A stretch of 64,000 nucleotides of DNA, taken from contig OY992540.1 in the NCBI GenBank assembly GCA_963921195.1, forward strand, positions 22,022,262 to 22,086,261. The letters are read 5' to 3'. A program made the position numbers and the translations under genes. Below are positions 1 through 11,319 of the stretch, piece by piece; within the stretch, counting starts at the first letter, position 1; every line of letters begins with the position of its first letter. The notes beneath the pieces were generated by a model. It was not told the DNA's origin, did not search any database, and worked only from the letters and a program-made list of their open reading frames with translations. Origin of the DNA: Pegoplata infirma. Lineage: Eukaryota > Arthropoda > Insecta > Diptera > Anthomyiidae.

Positions 1-861
1 ACTATCTTGATTAAAAACGCCAAGAGAATCGGTTCAACTGTTTTTGCTTAATTGCGATCGTAGTGTAACATGACCTATAGTACCGCACATGACCTATAGT
101 TCCGCACTAGCCGTTGGTACTATCAGTGCTAAAAATTTAATTAAAATCGTATTAGCCACTTTTGCAGAAATATTTTCAATTCCATACAAAGAGGCGTGGC
201 ATTTTAAGCCCCTTTGACCAATAATGCTCTAAATTAGCACACAGTTAGTACTCGATTAGTACTATCTTTGGTTTAAAATTCATCAAAATCGGTTTATTTT
301 TTATTATATACAGATGTCAATAGTGGTGCTATGTAAAAATTCGATTTTGCCACGCCCCTCCGCCCACAGACTGAGAATCAAAAATCTTACCGCACAGTCT
401 TACTCCTCAGGCTATTCTGAATATTCCCTGAAAGTTTCATCAAGATCGGTCCAGCTGTTTTCGCGTCCGTAAGGAACATACATACAGCCGTTTTTGCATT
501 ATTGCAAATCATGCAGAGATATTTTCAGTTCAATACAAAGGGGCGTGGCATTTAACACCCCTTTATCCAATAACCTTCTAATTTGGCACATAGTGAGTAA
601 TCGGTTAGTACTATCTTTTGTTTAAATTTCATCAAAATCGGTTCATTCGTTTTTTTATATATAGATGTCATTAGTGGTGGAATATAAAAAATTGATTTTG
701 CCACGCCCCTCCGCCCACCGGCAGAAAATCAAAAATCTGACCGCACAGTGTTACTCCCCAGGCTATTCTGAATATTCCCTGAAAATTTCATCAAGATCGG
801 TCCAGCCGTTTTCGAGTCCATACGGAACATACATACACACATACATACGCACATCCATTTT
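1..861. repeat. Tandem ~350-bp repeats, at least two degenerate copies
   Basis: The block CCACGCCCCTCCGCCCAC occurs at 349-366 and again at 699-716, so the period is about 350 bp. Other shared blocks are the GATCGGTCCAGC segment (near 443 and 797) and the GGAACATACATAC segment (near 473 and 825). The same CACGCCCC...CCGCCCAC theme recurs at 56.2-58.5 kb and 61.8-62.7 kb, so this is one dispersed tandem family. I see no protein-coding gene here; short open frames in it follow the repeat and not a conserved protein. Confidence 0.6.
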
Positions 862-2750
862 TATATATGGGGCATTCCATGTCAAATCGGACACATTGAC
901 AAAATTTTTTTTTAGATTTTCCCAATTTGTAAACAGTTTTTAGTACCCTTCGAAAACTCCTTCGTGGTAAATTTTCAGATTTTTTTGATGACCCGTTCAA
1001 AAGATATCGAATTTTTAAAAAATTGGTAGTTTGCTCCTTTACTCAAACTTCTTTTAATCATAACTTCTTCAATAAAGCTCCAAATTTCAAATTGTTTTTT
1101 TCAAAATTTTTGTTTTTTTACGTACTTTTTAAAAAAGAATCCCAAAAAATTCTTAAAAGCGCTCTAGTATGCGATTTTTAAGTTTTAAAATTTAAATCTA
1201 ATTTTTTAAAATGTTTGTACTCTTCGATTTTTTTGAAATTTTTTTGTATAAAACCTCTTTCGATTCTACAAATTTGTTTGCCCATTAGGATCATGGGATA
1301 ACGATTATTACTATTTTTTTAATTTTTTTTTTTAAATTTTATTGTAATTTTCCAATCTTGAAATCATTTCTACTGCTCATTGTCATTTTCCAGACCGACC
1401 CACATTAATTTTTACGTCTAAACATTTCTTTGGAACAAACTAATACCCTATCTCCAATTTCTAAGGGGGCTCACATACAAAACGACATTTTTTAAAATTT
1501 GCTCCAACTGCTCTAACCACAATATGTTTTTAGTCCAAACATTTTCTCTGAACACACCTACCCTCTATCTTTAACTGTTAAGGCGGTCTCCATACAACTT
1601 TTTTTATTTTTTGTAAATTTGTTTTATTTAATCAGCTTCTACCGGTCCAATGGTGCGTCCGAGAGCGGTCATTAGTGAGATCGACCCCCATTTATTTTTA
1701 CCCTACAACATATTTTTAAAACATACCTACGCTCTATCTCCACTCCCTAAGTAGGCCCCCATACAAATAACAGTTGGCGCAAATTTTATAAAAATTGTAA
1801 TTTTGAATGGTAGCCTACTTAGGGAGTGGAGATAGGGCGTAGATATGTTTTAAAAAAATGTTGTAGGCTAAAAATAAATGGGGGTCAGTCTCTCTAATGA
1901 CCGCTCTCGGACGCACCATTGGACCGATAGAAGCTGATTAAATAAAACAAATTTACAAAAAATACAAAAAATTGTATGGGGACCGCCTTAACAGTTAAAG
2001 ATAGAGGGTAGGTGTGTTCATAGAAAATGTTTGCACTAAAAAAATATTGTGGTTCGGTCATACATTTTGTTGCTTTAAGGGCACTATTAGGGCAGTTAGA
2101 GCAGTTGGAGCAAATTTTAAAAAATGTCGTTTTATGTGGGAGCCCCCTTAGAAATTGGAGATAGGGTATTAGTTTGTTCCAAAGAAATGTTTAGACGTAA
2201 AAATTAATGGGGGTCGGTCTTATAAATGACCCCTCTATGGCGCACCATTGGAGCAGTAGAAATGATTTTAAGATTGGAAAATTACAATAAAATTTTTTAA
2301 AAAAATTTTAAAAAATAGCAATAATCGTTATCCCATGATCCTACTGTGCAAAAAATTTGTAGAATCGATAGAGGATTTACACAAAAAAATTTTCAAAAAA
2401 ATCGAAGAGTACAAACATTTTCAATGATATTTAAATTTTTAAACTTAAAAATCGAATTTTAGAGCGCTTTTAAGAATTTTTGGGATTTTTTTTTAAAAAA
2501 GTACGTAAAAAAATAAAAATTTTGAAAAAAAAAAAATTGAAATTTGGACCATTATTGAGGAAGTTATGAGTAAAGGAACAAACTACCAATTTTGAAAAAT
2601 TCGATATCTTTTGAACGGGTCATTAAAAAAATCTGAAAATTTACCACGAAGGAGTTTCCGAAGGGTACTAAAAACTGTAAACAAATTGGGAAAATCTAAA
2701 AAAAAAAAAATTTTAAAGTGTCCGATTTAACATGGAATGCCCCATATATA
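862..2750. repeat. 1.9-kb near-perfect palindrome (fold-back element), copy 1
   Basis: The left end TATATATGGGGCATTCCATG is matched by its reverse complement at the right end, and the complementarity continues through both arms of roughly 900 bp to a short centre near 1770-1800. The arms carry recognisable paired blocks: AAAACTCCTTCGTGGTAAAT on the left against its complement near 2640, and CTATCTCCACTCCCTAAG near 1734 against its complement near 1820. A second copy with the same ends and arms lies at 35077-37038. No protein is recognised. It looks like a non-autonomous fold-back DNA element; the superfamily is unknown. Confidence 0.75.
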
Positions 2751-3555
2751 TTACTAACCAGTAATCGATTTTAAGACATTCTAGCGATGTCCGTCTGTTT
2801 GTCCGTCTGTGGAAATGACTAATAGTGCATTCACATTGGCGTCGAAACCCCGTTTAACGAGGTTTCGAGCCAAACCTCATTTGAAAATACGTATTTTCCC
2901 ACACAAATTGTGGTTTCAACGAATGTACGATCGAAACCTTTTAAATTTCATAGTTCTCCTTTTTTTTACAACTGTTATAATACAAGAAAATAAATTAAAG
3001 AAAGCGTCAAAAATAAAAAAATTTAAAATATTTAAATATTTGAATAAAAAACAACAATAAACAAAAGATTTTAATAAATTAATTTAAAATATCCCGTAAA
3101 TTAATTAATTGTGTGTTTTTTAAGCCGGTATAGTCGCGAATTTTGTTCGGTAAATTTTGAAAACGTGATAAGTGTAAAATTTTTCAGGTGTGAACGGCTG
3201 AGTTTTGAAAATGAAAATACGTATTTTCAACGAGGTTTCAAAGTCAGTCTGAATGTACTATAAGACTTAACGTAATAACTTGTTGTTGTCCTAAGTAGTT
3301 TGGTATTGCACTTGCGCGAAATCGGCTTAGCGGTTCAAAAGTTATGAATGAAAATGTAAGGACACCTCGAAAATTTTGGTACATTCTACATAAAATAAAA
3401 ATACAATATGCTTTAATTCGGCTGCTGGTTGACACATGTGAACAGAATTGATCACCAAGTGGTATTTAAACAAGTACAAACATAGTTTTTTACAAAAACC
3501 AAATTTTCGCCCAATTCGGCAAGGTCGAATTTAACTTTTTTACTTGTTTTTTTTT
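2751..3555 (-). mobile_element. mini-me/DINE-like (Helitron-type) element, interrupted
   Basis: Directly after a TA-rich stretch the sequence reads CGATTTTAAGACATTCTAGCG followed by GTCY tetranucleotides (TCCGTCTGTTTGTCCGTCTG). This matches the core of Dipteran mini-me/INE-1-type repeats: (TA)n, a core, then (GTCY)n. It resumes after a MITE insertion with the family's later segments (GTTTGGTATTGCACTTGCGC, TTATGAATGAAAATGTAAGG) and ends at AATTCGGCAAGGTCGAATTT. Orientation is set by other copies at 16876-17868 (same strand) and 51838-52460 (opposite). Assignment to the DINE group is by its layout, not by an alignment. Confidence 0.55.
2823..3260. mobile_element. MITE with TAA target duplication (Tourist/PIF-like)
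   Basis: The ends TAGTGCATTCA and TGAATGTACTA are imperfect inverted repeats. Complementarity continues inward through the GAGGTTTCGA and GAAAATACGTATTTTC blocks. The trinucleotide TAA flanks both sides (2820-2822 and 3261-3263), which is the duplication typical of PIF/Harbinger MITEs. It sits inside the mini-me copy, whose sequence resumes on the other side. Confidence 0.55.
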
Positions 3556-4520
3556 CAAAAAACTTAAGATACTAAAACTAAGCCAGATAGAGGAAACGGA
3601 GGCCGTTTTTGGTTCTTAGAATCGCCATAGCATCGCTGGTCCTCTTCATATGTGTGGCCCCCATGGGTCCAAACTAGAGATGGGCGCGTGAGTGACTTTT
3701 GACTCACACTCACTCACGCTTACGACAGGAATTTTCGAATCACGCACACTCACTCACGAGCATATTTTTTCGACTCACACTCACTCAGAATCACGTGAGT
3801 AAATTTAATACAGCTCACATTCACGTGCACTCACGCAAGCTTCACTCACACTCACGTTGACTCACACTCACGAAACTCTTATTAATAAAAAAAAAATCAA
3901 AAACTAAAATTTCAAAAATCTTTCAAAATTTTTAGCAAAATTTAAAGTTCAGCGAAATTTTATATTTTTTTGCATTTTTCGAGTACAAAAGGAAATATGA
4001 AGAGAAAATAAATCACGCAGACTCAAGCAAAAAAATCGACTCACGCACACTCACTCACGCAAAAATCTTACTCACGCACACTCACTCACGCAATTTTTTT
4101 CCCACTCACAATCACGTGAGTAAAATTGAATTTAGTTACACTCACGCGTGATCACGCTCTAATCTGCTCATGTGCCCATCTTTGGTCCAAACTTTGAATT
4201 TAAAAAAGTTGGCATTTCCGAAAATTTTAAAATGCTCATATCTTGGAAAATTTTGCTGTCACAACAAAGGTCCAATGGCATTTTTGTTGCTTTAATTTTT
4301 AACTTAAAGTTATCGAGTTTTTAAAATTCTCAAGACCACATTAGGCTCCTAAATTCACGTATCTCAGAAACTGAGAAAGGTAGAGAGAAATAGACAAAAA
4401 TTTTGGATCAAAAACTATGACAATCCTTAAGGGACCCAACTGAATCTGGGTCCATCGGAGCCTGGACCCAACTGGGTCGGGGCACATCAGGGTCTGGTCA
4501 CATCGGGGTATGTGCCAATT
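3556..4520. repeat. Dispersed repeat with ATCTCGAAAACT/GGACCC-type blocks, split by a hAT MITE
   Basis: Segments such as TCAAGACC, a TATCTC(A/G)GAAACTGAG-type block, CAAAAATTTTGGATCAAAA and repeated GGGACCC/GGGTCC are shared with 57330-57720. The copy here is interrupted at 3675-4184 by a hAT MITE. No coding potential is recognised. Confidence 0.4.
3675..4184. mobile_element. Non-autonomous hAT element made of CACTCACG repeats
   Basis: The termini TAGAGATGGGC and GCCCATCTTTG form imperfect inverted repeats of the hAT type. They are flanked by a perfect 8-bp target duplication GTCCAAAC at 3667-3674 and 4185-4192. The 510-bp interior consists almost wholly of variants of ACTCACACTCACTCACG in both orientations around a short AT-rich centre. 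There is no transposase coding region, so it needs a helper elsewhere. Confidence 0.85.
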
Positions 4521-6760
4521 TTTTTCATTTTTTTTAGTTTAAGTTCGCATAATAATCCCCATTGCAGAGATTACGTCCACTACACTAGTTGGTCATAATC
4601 CCAAAAATTTTATTTGAAATTTGAAATTTTTTTGCATTTTGGAAGGTATAAAAGATTCGGCACAGCCGAATTTACCACTCTCACTTGCTTTTTCTTGAAT
4701 GTAAAAAACCACCTTTTTTTTGGCAAATTTCAAATAGCGATATTTCGAAAACCGTTTGACCGATTCTAATTTTTGTTTGAAATTCGTGTTCAGGGCATCA
4801 TTGTTGACTATCGCGAGCAAACTAATAAGGGAGTTCTTTCAGAGGACACCCACCGATTGTCCTGAAACTTGCTTATGGGAATGAGGGAAAAAAATAAGAG
4901 TTGCCTGTTGTTTTTACCTGTCTTATCTTAAATTTAAAAAAGGGTTGCCACCTTATGAAAAATTTTTGGTCTTTCGGGAAAATTCGAATAAAATTCGAAC
5001 AAGCAGGAGTTTAATATAGACTCTAAAAGGCAACTTTTCCGAACCCGACGATTTTGAAATTCGGAAAAAAAGTATTTGCTCCACCCTACTGTACAGGTAC
5101 TGATCAAGAATTACCAAAATTGAGGATTAAGGCATCAGAATAATTTGATTTAAGTATTTTTGTTTAATTATTTTTCGTTGTTTTTCAAATAATTTTCATA
5201 TTAATTAACAACCATTACCAATAAAACTATTATGTGTGTGTTAACAAAAAAAAAATTATCATAACAGTTAATCAAGCATTTTTTTTGGTCGAGTCAATAT
5301 TTTTATAGCGGTTTAACGATGACAAAGTTTATTTTGTGTAAAACAATAAATATGTATGTGTGGGTGTATGTATAAGTGTATGTGCGTAATTGTATATGTT
5401 TCATGACCAACAACGGTTAACCAGATAAAAGGCCACAAAAAATGCCACGAAAATCCCAAACTAAAAATCACATATACAATACAAAAATTATTTACTACAC
5501 AACACACAATCACATAAAAAATATACATACATGTATGTATATAAACAAATTGCTCCAACAAACAAATAAGTAGAACAGAAAAAATAAAACTCATCAATGA
5601 AATAATAAAAAAAATACGGGTTAAAAATGGGGGGCGAGGCGAATAAATAGAAACAGTTAACAATTTTTTTTTATTAACAAAAACCATAAAAAATACTGTG
5701 AAATGCAAAAAAAAAGGAAACAGGAAATTGAAAGCTTTTGTAAAGAGTTTTTAAAAAATAAGAGAATATTTTTTTTTATAAAAAATCAAGAGATATTCTT
5801 TAAAAGCAGTTAATTCCAATACTGAAATCTATTGTTTTTATTTTTAAATAAATCATTTTAACTGAAAATTTTAAACTGAAATTTTTTGTTGAAATAAGGG
5901 TTGTACAAATTTTAATTTAAATTTTGTAAAAAAAAGTTAGAGAGAAGGAGGAGAAGGAGTGGTAAAAAGCTATAACGCACATATCCTTTTAACAATAATG
6001 GGTAACCAAAAACCCAATGCAAACCTTAAAACAAACCGTAAGTGAAACCAAGCTCATCAACACAATACAGCAATAACAATTCCTTTAGCAGTTAGATGGT
6101 ACATGACAACCCATATAAGCAACCCCCCCTTCCATAGAAACTAAAACACTTCACAATAAAACTACTACCACTACTGTGTATGTATGTAAGTATGAGTATC
6201 TACTTATAAACCAATACCGCACATAACGGTTTATTATATGTACAACGCTGGTTAAGGACTTTTTTCCTTAGAGGATTAAATTCAATAAATTTTTCTCTTA
6301 ACAACATACACACACAACTCTATACTCTTTGACATTTGAAATAATGGCGTTTTCTCTTTTTGTTTCAAGCTAACGGATTACGAATGCAAAAAATATAAAA
6401 AAAAAAAATCATGTCCTGTTAAATATCCCCTGAGAGTTCTTTGGAAACTCATTGCAAAAGCATTACAATAATTTCATTTACTTTTTTTTTTTTTCATTTA
6501 TAAGTTATTCTTATTCCAAATGATACAAAGTTTTCCCACTGTTGCCCACCAAGACTGAACAGTAACAGAAAAAATCCACCCCGTTATTAACCCAAAAAAC
6601 CACGTTTGTAAGAACACCCTTTCCGAAATTTAAACTATCAGAATCCATGCACTCAGAGAAATTTAATAGGTAAATTGTGAAATCGTGGTAACATTCCACT
6701 TCAAATTTCGTTTGCATACATAAAATGCCCAATTGCAGCATATTTATAGTGGTTTAGGCC
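4521..6760. other. AT-rich intergenic DNA
   Basis: I see no gene here. A short end of a mini-me-like repeat lies near 4640-4700 (GGTATAAAAGATTCGGCACA), and low-complexity A/T tracts and TATG/CATA microsatellite-like stretches run through 5330-5560 and 6170-6310. Open frames here are short, have no recognisable domains and look like chance. Confidence 0.5.
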
Positions 6761-7073
6761 CATAGTTGAGGTACTGCTCCCCATTGTCTAATCCCGAATA
6801 TGTTGTGTGGAGCTCAAGCATGCTTAAATAACAATCTAATTCAAATTTGATTAAAATATGTTTACCAAAACCCGAGTCAAAGCATTTTGGAAATTCCGGC
6901 AATAATATGCCCCATTGTGCAATCCCGCTAATGTTTTTGCTAGTTATTGGAATAATAAAATAACACTTTTTAATAGGATAAATGAAAATGATATGATATC
7001 TTAAGGTTATTAAAGGAGAAAGTAAACCATGCCAAAAAAGTCGTTAGAGAATAAATGGCGCCCAACGTGGGGC
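6761..7073 (+). mobile_element. Possible LTR retroelement relic ending in a tRNA-Lys primer binding site
   Basis: Positions 7056-7073 read TGGCGCCCAACGTGGGGC, an 18-nt match to the complement of the 3' end of tRNA-Lys. Gypsy/Ty3-type insect elements commonly use this as primer binding site. The roughly 300 bp before it would be the degraded 5' LTR, but I cannot define its ends and no gag or pol reading frame follows. The primer site is what is seen; the LTR is inference. Confidence 0.4.
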
Positions 7074-7199
7074 CTGGTCTTATATAACTTGATATGTATA
7101 GAATACAATTTAATTTATATTGCTGACGTTGTGATGATAATCCTGTCTGTTTTATATTTTTTTATTATAATTTCTTTACCTTTCAAAATCTAGGGTGAC

Positions 7200-7860
7200 G
7201 AAATACCTAGGGCTCGAAGCAACAATTGAGGGATCAGAAAATTTAACACCGGGAAGTCATTTCTCTCCACTAAGCAGAAGGCACAATGAATTGCGTAAGT
7301 GGGTAACACTGCTGCTATAAGATCCACACCTCAAGCGGGTCTGGAAACCTTCTTCAAGAGCATAGCATCAAAATCAACTCTCACATTAAGATAGTTGCAA
7401 ATGCTGCTGCACCGGCTCAATCTCTCCGCTGACAAACTTTGACAGAACCTTCGAAATCAAGTACTGATTAGGTAAAACTGGGCAGAAAAATTATAACGGA
7501 TAATGAAATCTTAATTCTTACGGACGCACCAAAGATCTCGATAGGGACGGTATCGTGAGTGTACCTTTTTTCATGTCTTAATTCGGGCATGAAATTAGGA
7601 CCGAATTGAGACTTCCAGACAAGTGTAGTATATTTCAGGCAGAGGTACTTGTACCTGATCAAGAAACATGTAACTTATGTACATCCTTACACTATAAACA
7701 TTTTTGTGAATCGTCTTGCAGCTCTGAATTCCTTGAAATCCAACAACGTGAAATCGTTAGGAATTGTATACGACCCCTAGACATAGTGGGGTTACTGGAA
7801 ACAAATCGACTAATAAATATCCAGGGAATCGCTCTCATTCAGTAGGGGAACAGGTTAATC
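7200..7860 (+). pseudogene. Degraded LINE RNase H fragment
   Basis: From 7606 the frame reads RLPDKCSIFQAEVL, which is nearly the same as RLPDKCSAFQAEVLAI at 9187 in a better preserved RNase H domain. FQAE carries the catalytic glutamate. The downstream SLAAL-type segment is frameshifted and unreadable. It is a dead fragment of a non-LTR retrotransposon whose pol polyprotein has RNase H after the reverse transcriptase. Confidence 0.5.
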
Positions 7861-7949
7861 CTGAAACATCAGTTCTTGAAGAACCCTGAAGTTTGGTAAG
7901 TTATGTTGAAATCCAAGGTGGTCGTTAAGAGAGTAAAGAATAATGCTAA

Positions 7950-8690
7950 TTCTTCTATTCCAACTCTCTAAAAGGACGATCAATCATTCACCGAGCCGGT
8001 TGATAAGGTCAATATCTTCGCTGAACTTTTTGCTAGAAATTTTTGCTTGCAGGAAAGCGATCAACCACTGCCCGTTCTCGAAAGGATATCCTATACTATG
8101 CCCTTGATTTTCTTTCGGGCCTGGGCAGTCAAAAGGGTTCTTGCGGATCTCAACGTAAACAAGTCACCGGTGCTCAAACAGTGCTTTTCTACGTTAGCAC
8201 GTCCATTGGCTACGGTAGATTGGACTATTTTATGTCTGAGCGCCATGGACTAGCCTAAAAATATCCTTATTTTTGACTAGTACAACCCCACGTACATTGG
8301 CAAACTTTTTCAGCTCTTCGTACCGTGCGGGAGTCTTCCCCTCATGCTGGAAGGTGTACAATGTCTAGCCAATCCCTAAAAAGGGTGCGCCCCATACTCG
8401 CATATCTAGTAGAGCACATACGTTTGCAGTTGATTGTGCTGTGTATTGCACATCGAATTACAAAGAAAATTCGTTTTTTAGTCCAACGATTCGTATGTGG
8501 AACTAACTTCCTGCAGAGGTCTTCCCTGTTACTTACAATTTAGAGAAATTTAAATCAAATATCCACAACCACTACTCCCTCTGTTCTCCTTTCCATACTC
8601 TATTTTCCTGATCAATACAATGCACAGCATGAGTAGGGGGCATCCCTGAGGTTAAATACAACACCCATATATGGGCAGGTGCTTCAACGT
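7950..8690 (+). pseudogene. Degraded LINE reverse-transcriptase fragments
   Basis: Around 7975-8250 the frames give DQSFTEPVDK, ELFARN and YTMPLIFFRAWAVKRVL, which match DQVFTEPVDKANLFADLFAR and STMPKIFFRARAVKKVL in the fuller copy at 19400-19570. Around 8440-8545 a further piece resembles the C-terminal segment. A tail with ATGAGTAGGGGGCATCC follows near 8630. There are several frameshifts and stops, so it is non-functional. Confidence 0.55.
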
Positions 8691-9104
8691 CTATTTTGGA
8701 GCTCTTGGACCGTGTCCAAAGGAGTGCGTTGAGGCTCACCAACGATAGTTGGGTATCCAACTCTATTGATTCATTGGAGCATCGTCGGAATGTGGGTTGT
8801 GTGACTCTGTTTTATCGATATTATAATGGAAAGTGTTTTAATGAAATGAGCGAACTCATTCGATTGGTTAGTGGACCGTACAACGCATTACAGAGAAAAT
8901 TGTTCTTTAGTCGAACTATACGTATGTGGAATAAACTTCCAGCAGATATCTCTCCTGTCACTTTTAACATAAACAAGTTTAAATCAAATGTCCATAGACA
9001 CTACTCCCTTTTTCCTCCTTTCCTAAACCTAACTTCTTTCCGTCAACACAATGCTATGCATCAGTAGGGGACATCCCCTGAGTGTTGGTCGAATATAAAA
9101 AAAT
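8691..9104 (+). pseudogene. LINE reverse transcriptase C-terminal fragment with 3' tail
   Basis: The frame at 8696-9067 gives LLDRVQRSALRLTND, then SIDSLEHRRNVGCVTLFYRY and a TIRMWNKLP block, the typical thumb/C-terminal region of Jockey/CR1-like LINEs. The same blocks occur at 20530-20848. The stop is followed by AGTAGGGGACATCCCCTGAG and a short A-tract near 9098-9104, the 3' end of the element. The copy is 5' truncated and internally deleted (no RT palm motifs). Confidence 0.65.
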
Positions 9105-9780
9105 CTTTACTGACGGATTGAAGATGGAGATTTGTAAGGGTTTAGGAGTGTACTTTGATTGTCTCGAAATCAGGGGCTCATTGAGACTTCCAGACAAGTG
9201 TAGTGCTTTCCAGGCTGAAGTACTTGCAATTTATCAAACCGTCATTATCATTTCCGTGGACAGTCTTGCAGCTCTAAAGGCCTTAGATTCAAACACTAAA
9301 AACTCGGGAACCGTTAAGAACTTTATACAATCCCTTGCTCGAACCAGTCAGCAAATAGTCAAGCTAATCTGGATCTCTGGACATAGTGGGGTCGCTGGGA
9401 ACGAATTATGTGATGAACGTGCAAGATATGTCTCTAAATCAGTGGGGGAATGGATTTAACCGTGCATCTCGGTTTCTATAGTGGTTGGACTGGATTGCAT
9501 AAACGTCTCATTGACTTCACTAGCAAAATATCTTAGGGAATAAGGGTGGTTTAAGAAGTAGACCTTTATATCGGAGGGGGAGTTGGGATATAACAATTAA
9601 GGGAACCACAATGGCCTTATGCCAGAACGAGTTTAAAGACTTTAACCAAGGGCCTATTACAATGGTTATGATCTTAAGAGACCAGAAACTCCCTTACATG
9701 TTTCTACGGATCTGTATCCTAAAGAGGATTGGAACGGCTACTGCGGCTATTGAGAGAAATAAAAGGCTATGACTCCCCTA
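9105..9780 (+). pseudogene. LINE RNase H domain fragment
   Basis: The frame ending at 9459 shows the RNase H series: FTDG (first Asp, with DG for the usual DGSK), FQAEVLAI (Glu), SVDSLAAL (second Asp), ISGHSGVAGNELCDERA (the GHxGxxGNExAD-type block). Family knowledge places this domain after RT in I/LOA/R1-like LINEs. A following degraded stretch to about 9770 may be the rest of the C-terminus. The 5' part is missing, and its 3' tail differs from the LINE just upstream, so it is probably a separate insertion. Confidence 0.6.
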
Positions 9781-11319
9781 ATAATATTTTAATGACAAAT
9801 TCTTCAATATTTTCACATAAAAAAAATAAATTTAGAAAATTTAAATTTTATTTCTGAATTCCACTACCGTCCCCAGAAAATTTACAAATAAAATTTGTTA
9901 GTTTGCGTTAGAAAATACAGAGATTATGGTGAATGCATCATAAAAATGGTCTTTTACACTCATAATTAGACATAGACGATCAATGAACTCGTATCTCAAC
10001 TTGAATACTTGAAAAAATACTTTAGTTTATTTCTGATCAACCAATTAAAGTTAAAATAATCTATATATTTTCGTGACTTATATGTTTTAAAGCGTGCAAA
10101 TGCAATGTTCTTCCACAGATGGGAGTTTTTAGCGGTTGTGGCGATAATAAATTACATCACGTAAATTTAGACATATTTGACCGGATCCCGTCCAATTAAT
10201 CCATCGCTTATGATGGTCTTTCGGATGTAATAATTATATATTAACTGCTCCCTAAGAAACCCCATTTAACTACGGCAAAAACCTTTTTCTTCCGAACTCC
10301 TTAAGATCTTTTAAAATATTTCCTACTTTATTTCTTCTAGTGTACTATCATTCAGATACGCAGAAAACCCCCAAGCCATACACAACAAAACAACAGGAAA
10401 TAGCAAAGTTACAGGAAAAAGGAACACGTTTTTACTATGCCAGTGTAACTATGGTGTCGCGGTAAAGCTTTAAAAAAAAATATGTATATAAAAATATCAC
10501 AATTGAAATGAGAAATGTGCACGCGTCAAACACAATGCAATTTCGTTTTTTTTTTTTATTTCTTTTGTAGTTCCGCAAAAAGCTTTGCAAAATATCTCCC
10601 TGAATGGAAACATATACCGTTGTACAACCACTGGTTATAACCACCACCACCAACCATCATCATCGACAACATCACCAACAACTACACCCCTTTTTTTGTT
10701 GTTTTGTTGTAGCCGGCTACCAACAAATATATATAAAATGCAAAGGGTGCTTATGACAGCTATACTTCATATTGTTAAAAGTTAAAATTATCACAGAACA
10801 AAAAAAAAAATTACGCAAAAAACGCAAGCAAACACACATTTGCCACAGTAACAAATTTCATTTGGTTCCATGGTTTTATTTTTTTGGGTAAGAGACGACT
10901 TTTGTTGTATACTTATTAGGGTGGCAAAGAACTTTGAGTACTTTTTACATTTGATGTAAAACTGACTTCACCATATTCAGAAATTTTACTTAAAATTGGA
11001 TGAGTAGAGTAATTTTGATAAAGCTTTATAGGTTAATTAAGATTTTTCTGACCTATTTCTTTTAACATTGTTAAATTCTCTCTAAAATGCCCTTGTGGCG
11101 CTGAGGCCTCAATTTTATTTGAAATAAATATTAATGGTAAAAAAAAAAAAAAAAAAAAAAAAAAGTACGGTTTCTAATGAAATACTGTATCTAATGGAAT
11201 TGACTATTCCAGTTATATTAAAAGTTTTTCCATAGGTACTCAAAGTCATATTTGAATTTGCTCCATGAAATGTTTTCAAAGATGATTTACAGGCAATCTT
11301 GCTTTGACCATTCTTAACT
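9781..11319. other. AT-rich intergenic DNA
   Basis: I see no gene. Contents are AT-rich unique-looking sequence, CAA/CCA-rich simple sequence at 10630-10690 and a short poly(A)-tailed retroposon listed separately (11083-11164). Confidence 0.5.
11083..11164 (+). mobile_element. Poly(A)-tailed short retroposon (SINE-like), copy 1
   Basis: A short body beginning ATGCCCTTGTGGCGCTGAGG runs into a 26-nt A-tract at 11139-11164. A second copy with the same start block (CCTAGTGGCGCTGAGAC) and a 33-nt A-tract is at 52075-52177. Two unrelated sites sharing body and A-tail suggest retroposition. Family and pol III boxes are not evident. Confidence 0.4.

Noticed and set aside
3684..4170. CACTCACG repeats considered as a CRISPR-like array or plain satellite
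   Set aside because: No spacer/repeat regularity, a eukaryotic setting, and clear hAT ends with an 8-bp duplication.
5313..5708. 131-codon minus-strand open frame rich in hydrophobic residues
   Set aside because: Low-complexity AT-rich sequence with no ATG context, homologue or neighbour evidence; likely chance.
10435..10785. Possible small gene in overlapping frames near 10.5-10.8 kb
   Set aside because: CCA/CAA simple sequence and A/T tracts; no start context, domain or splice evidence.
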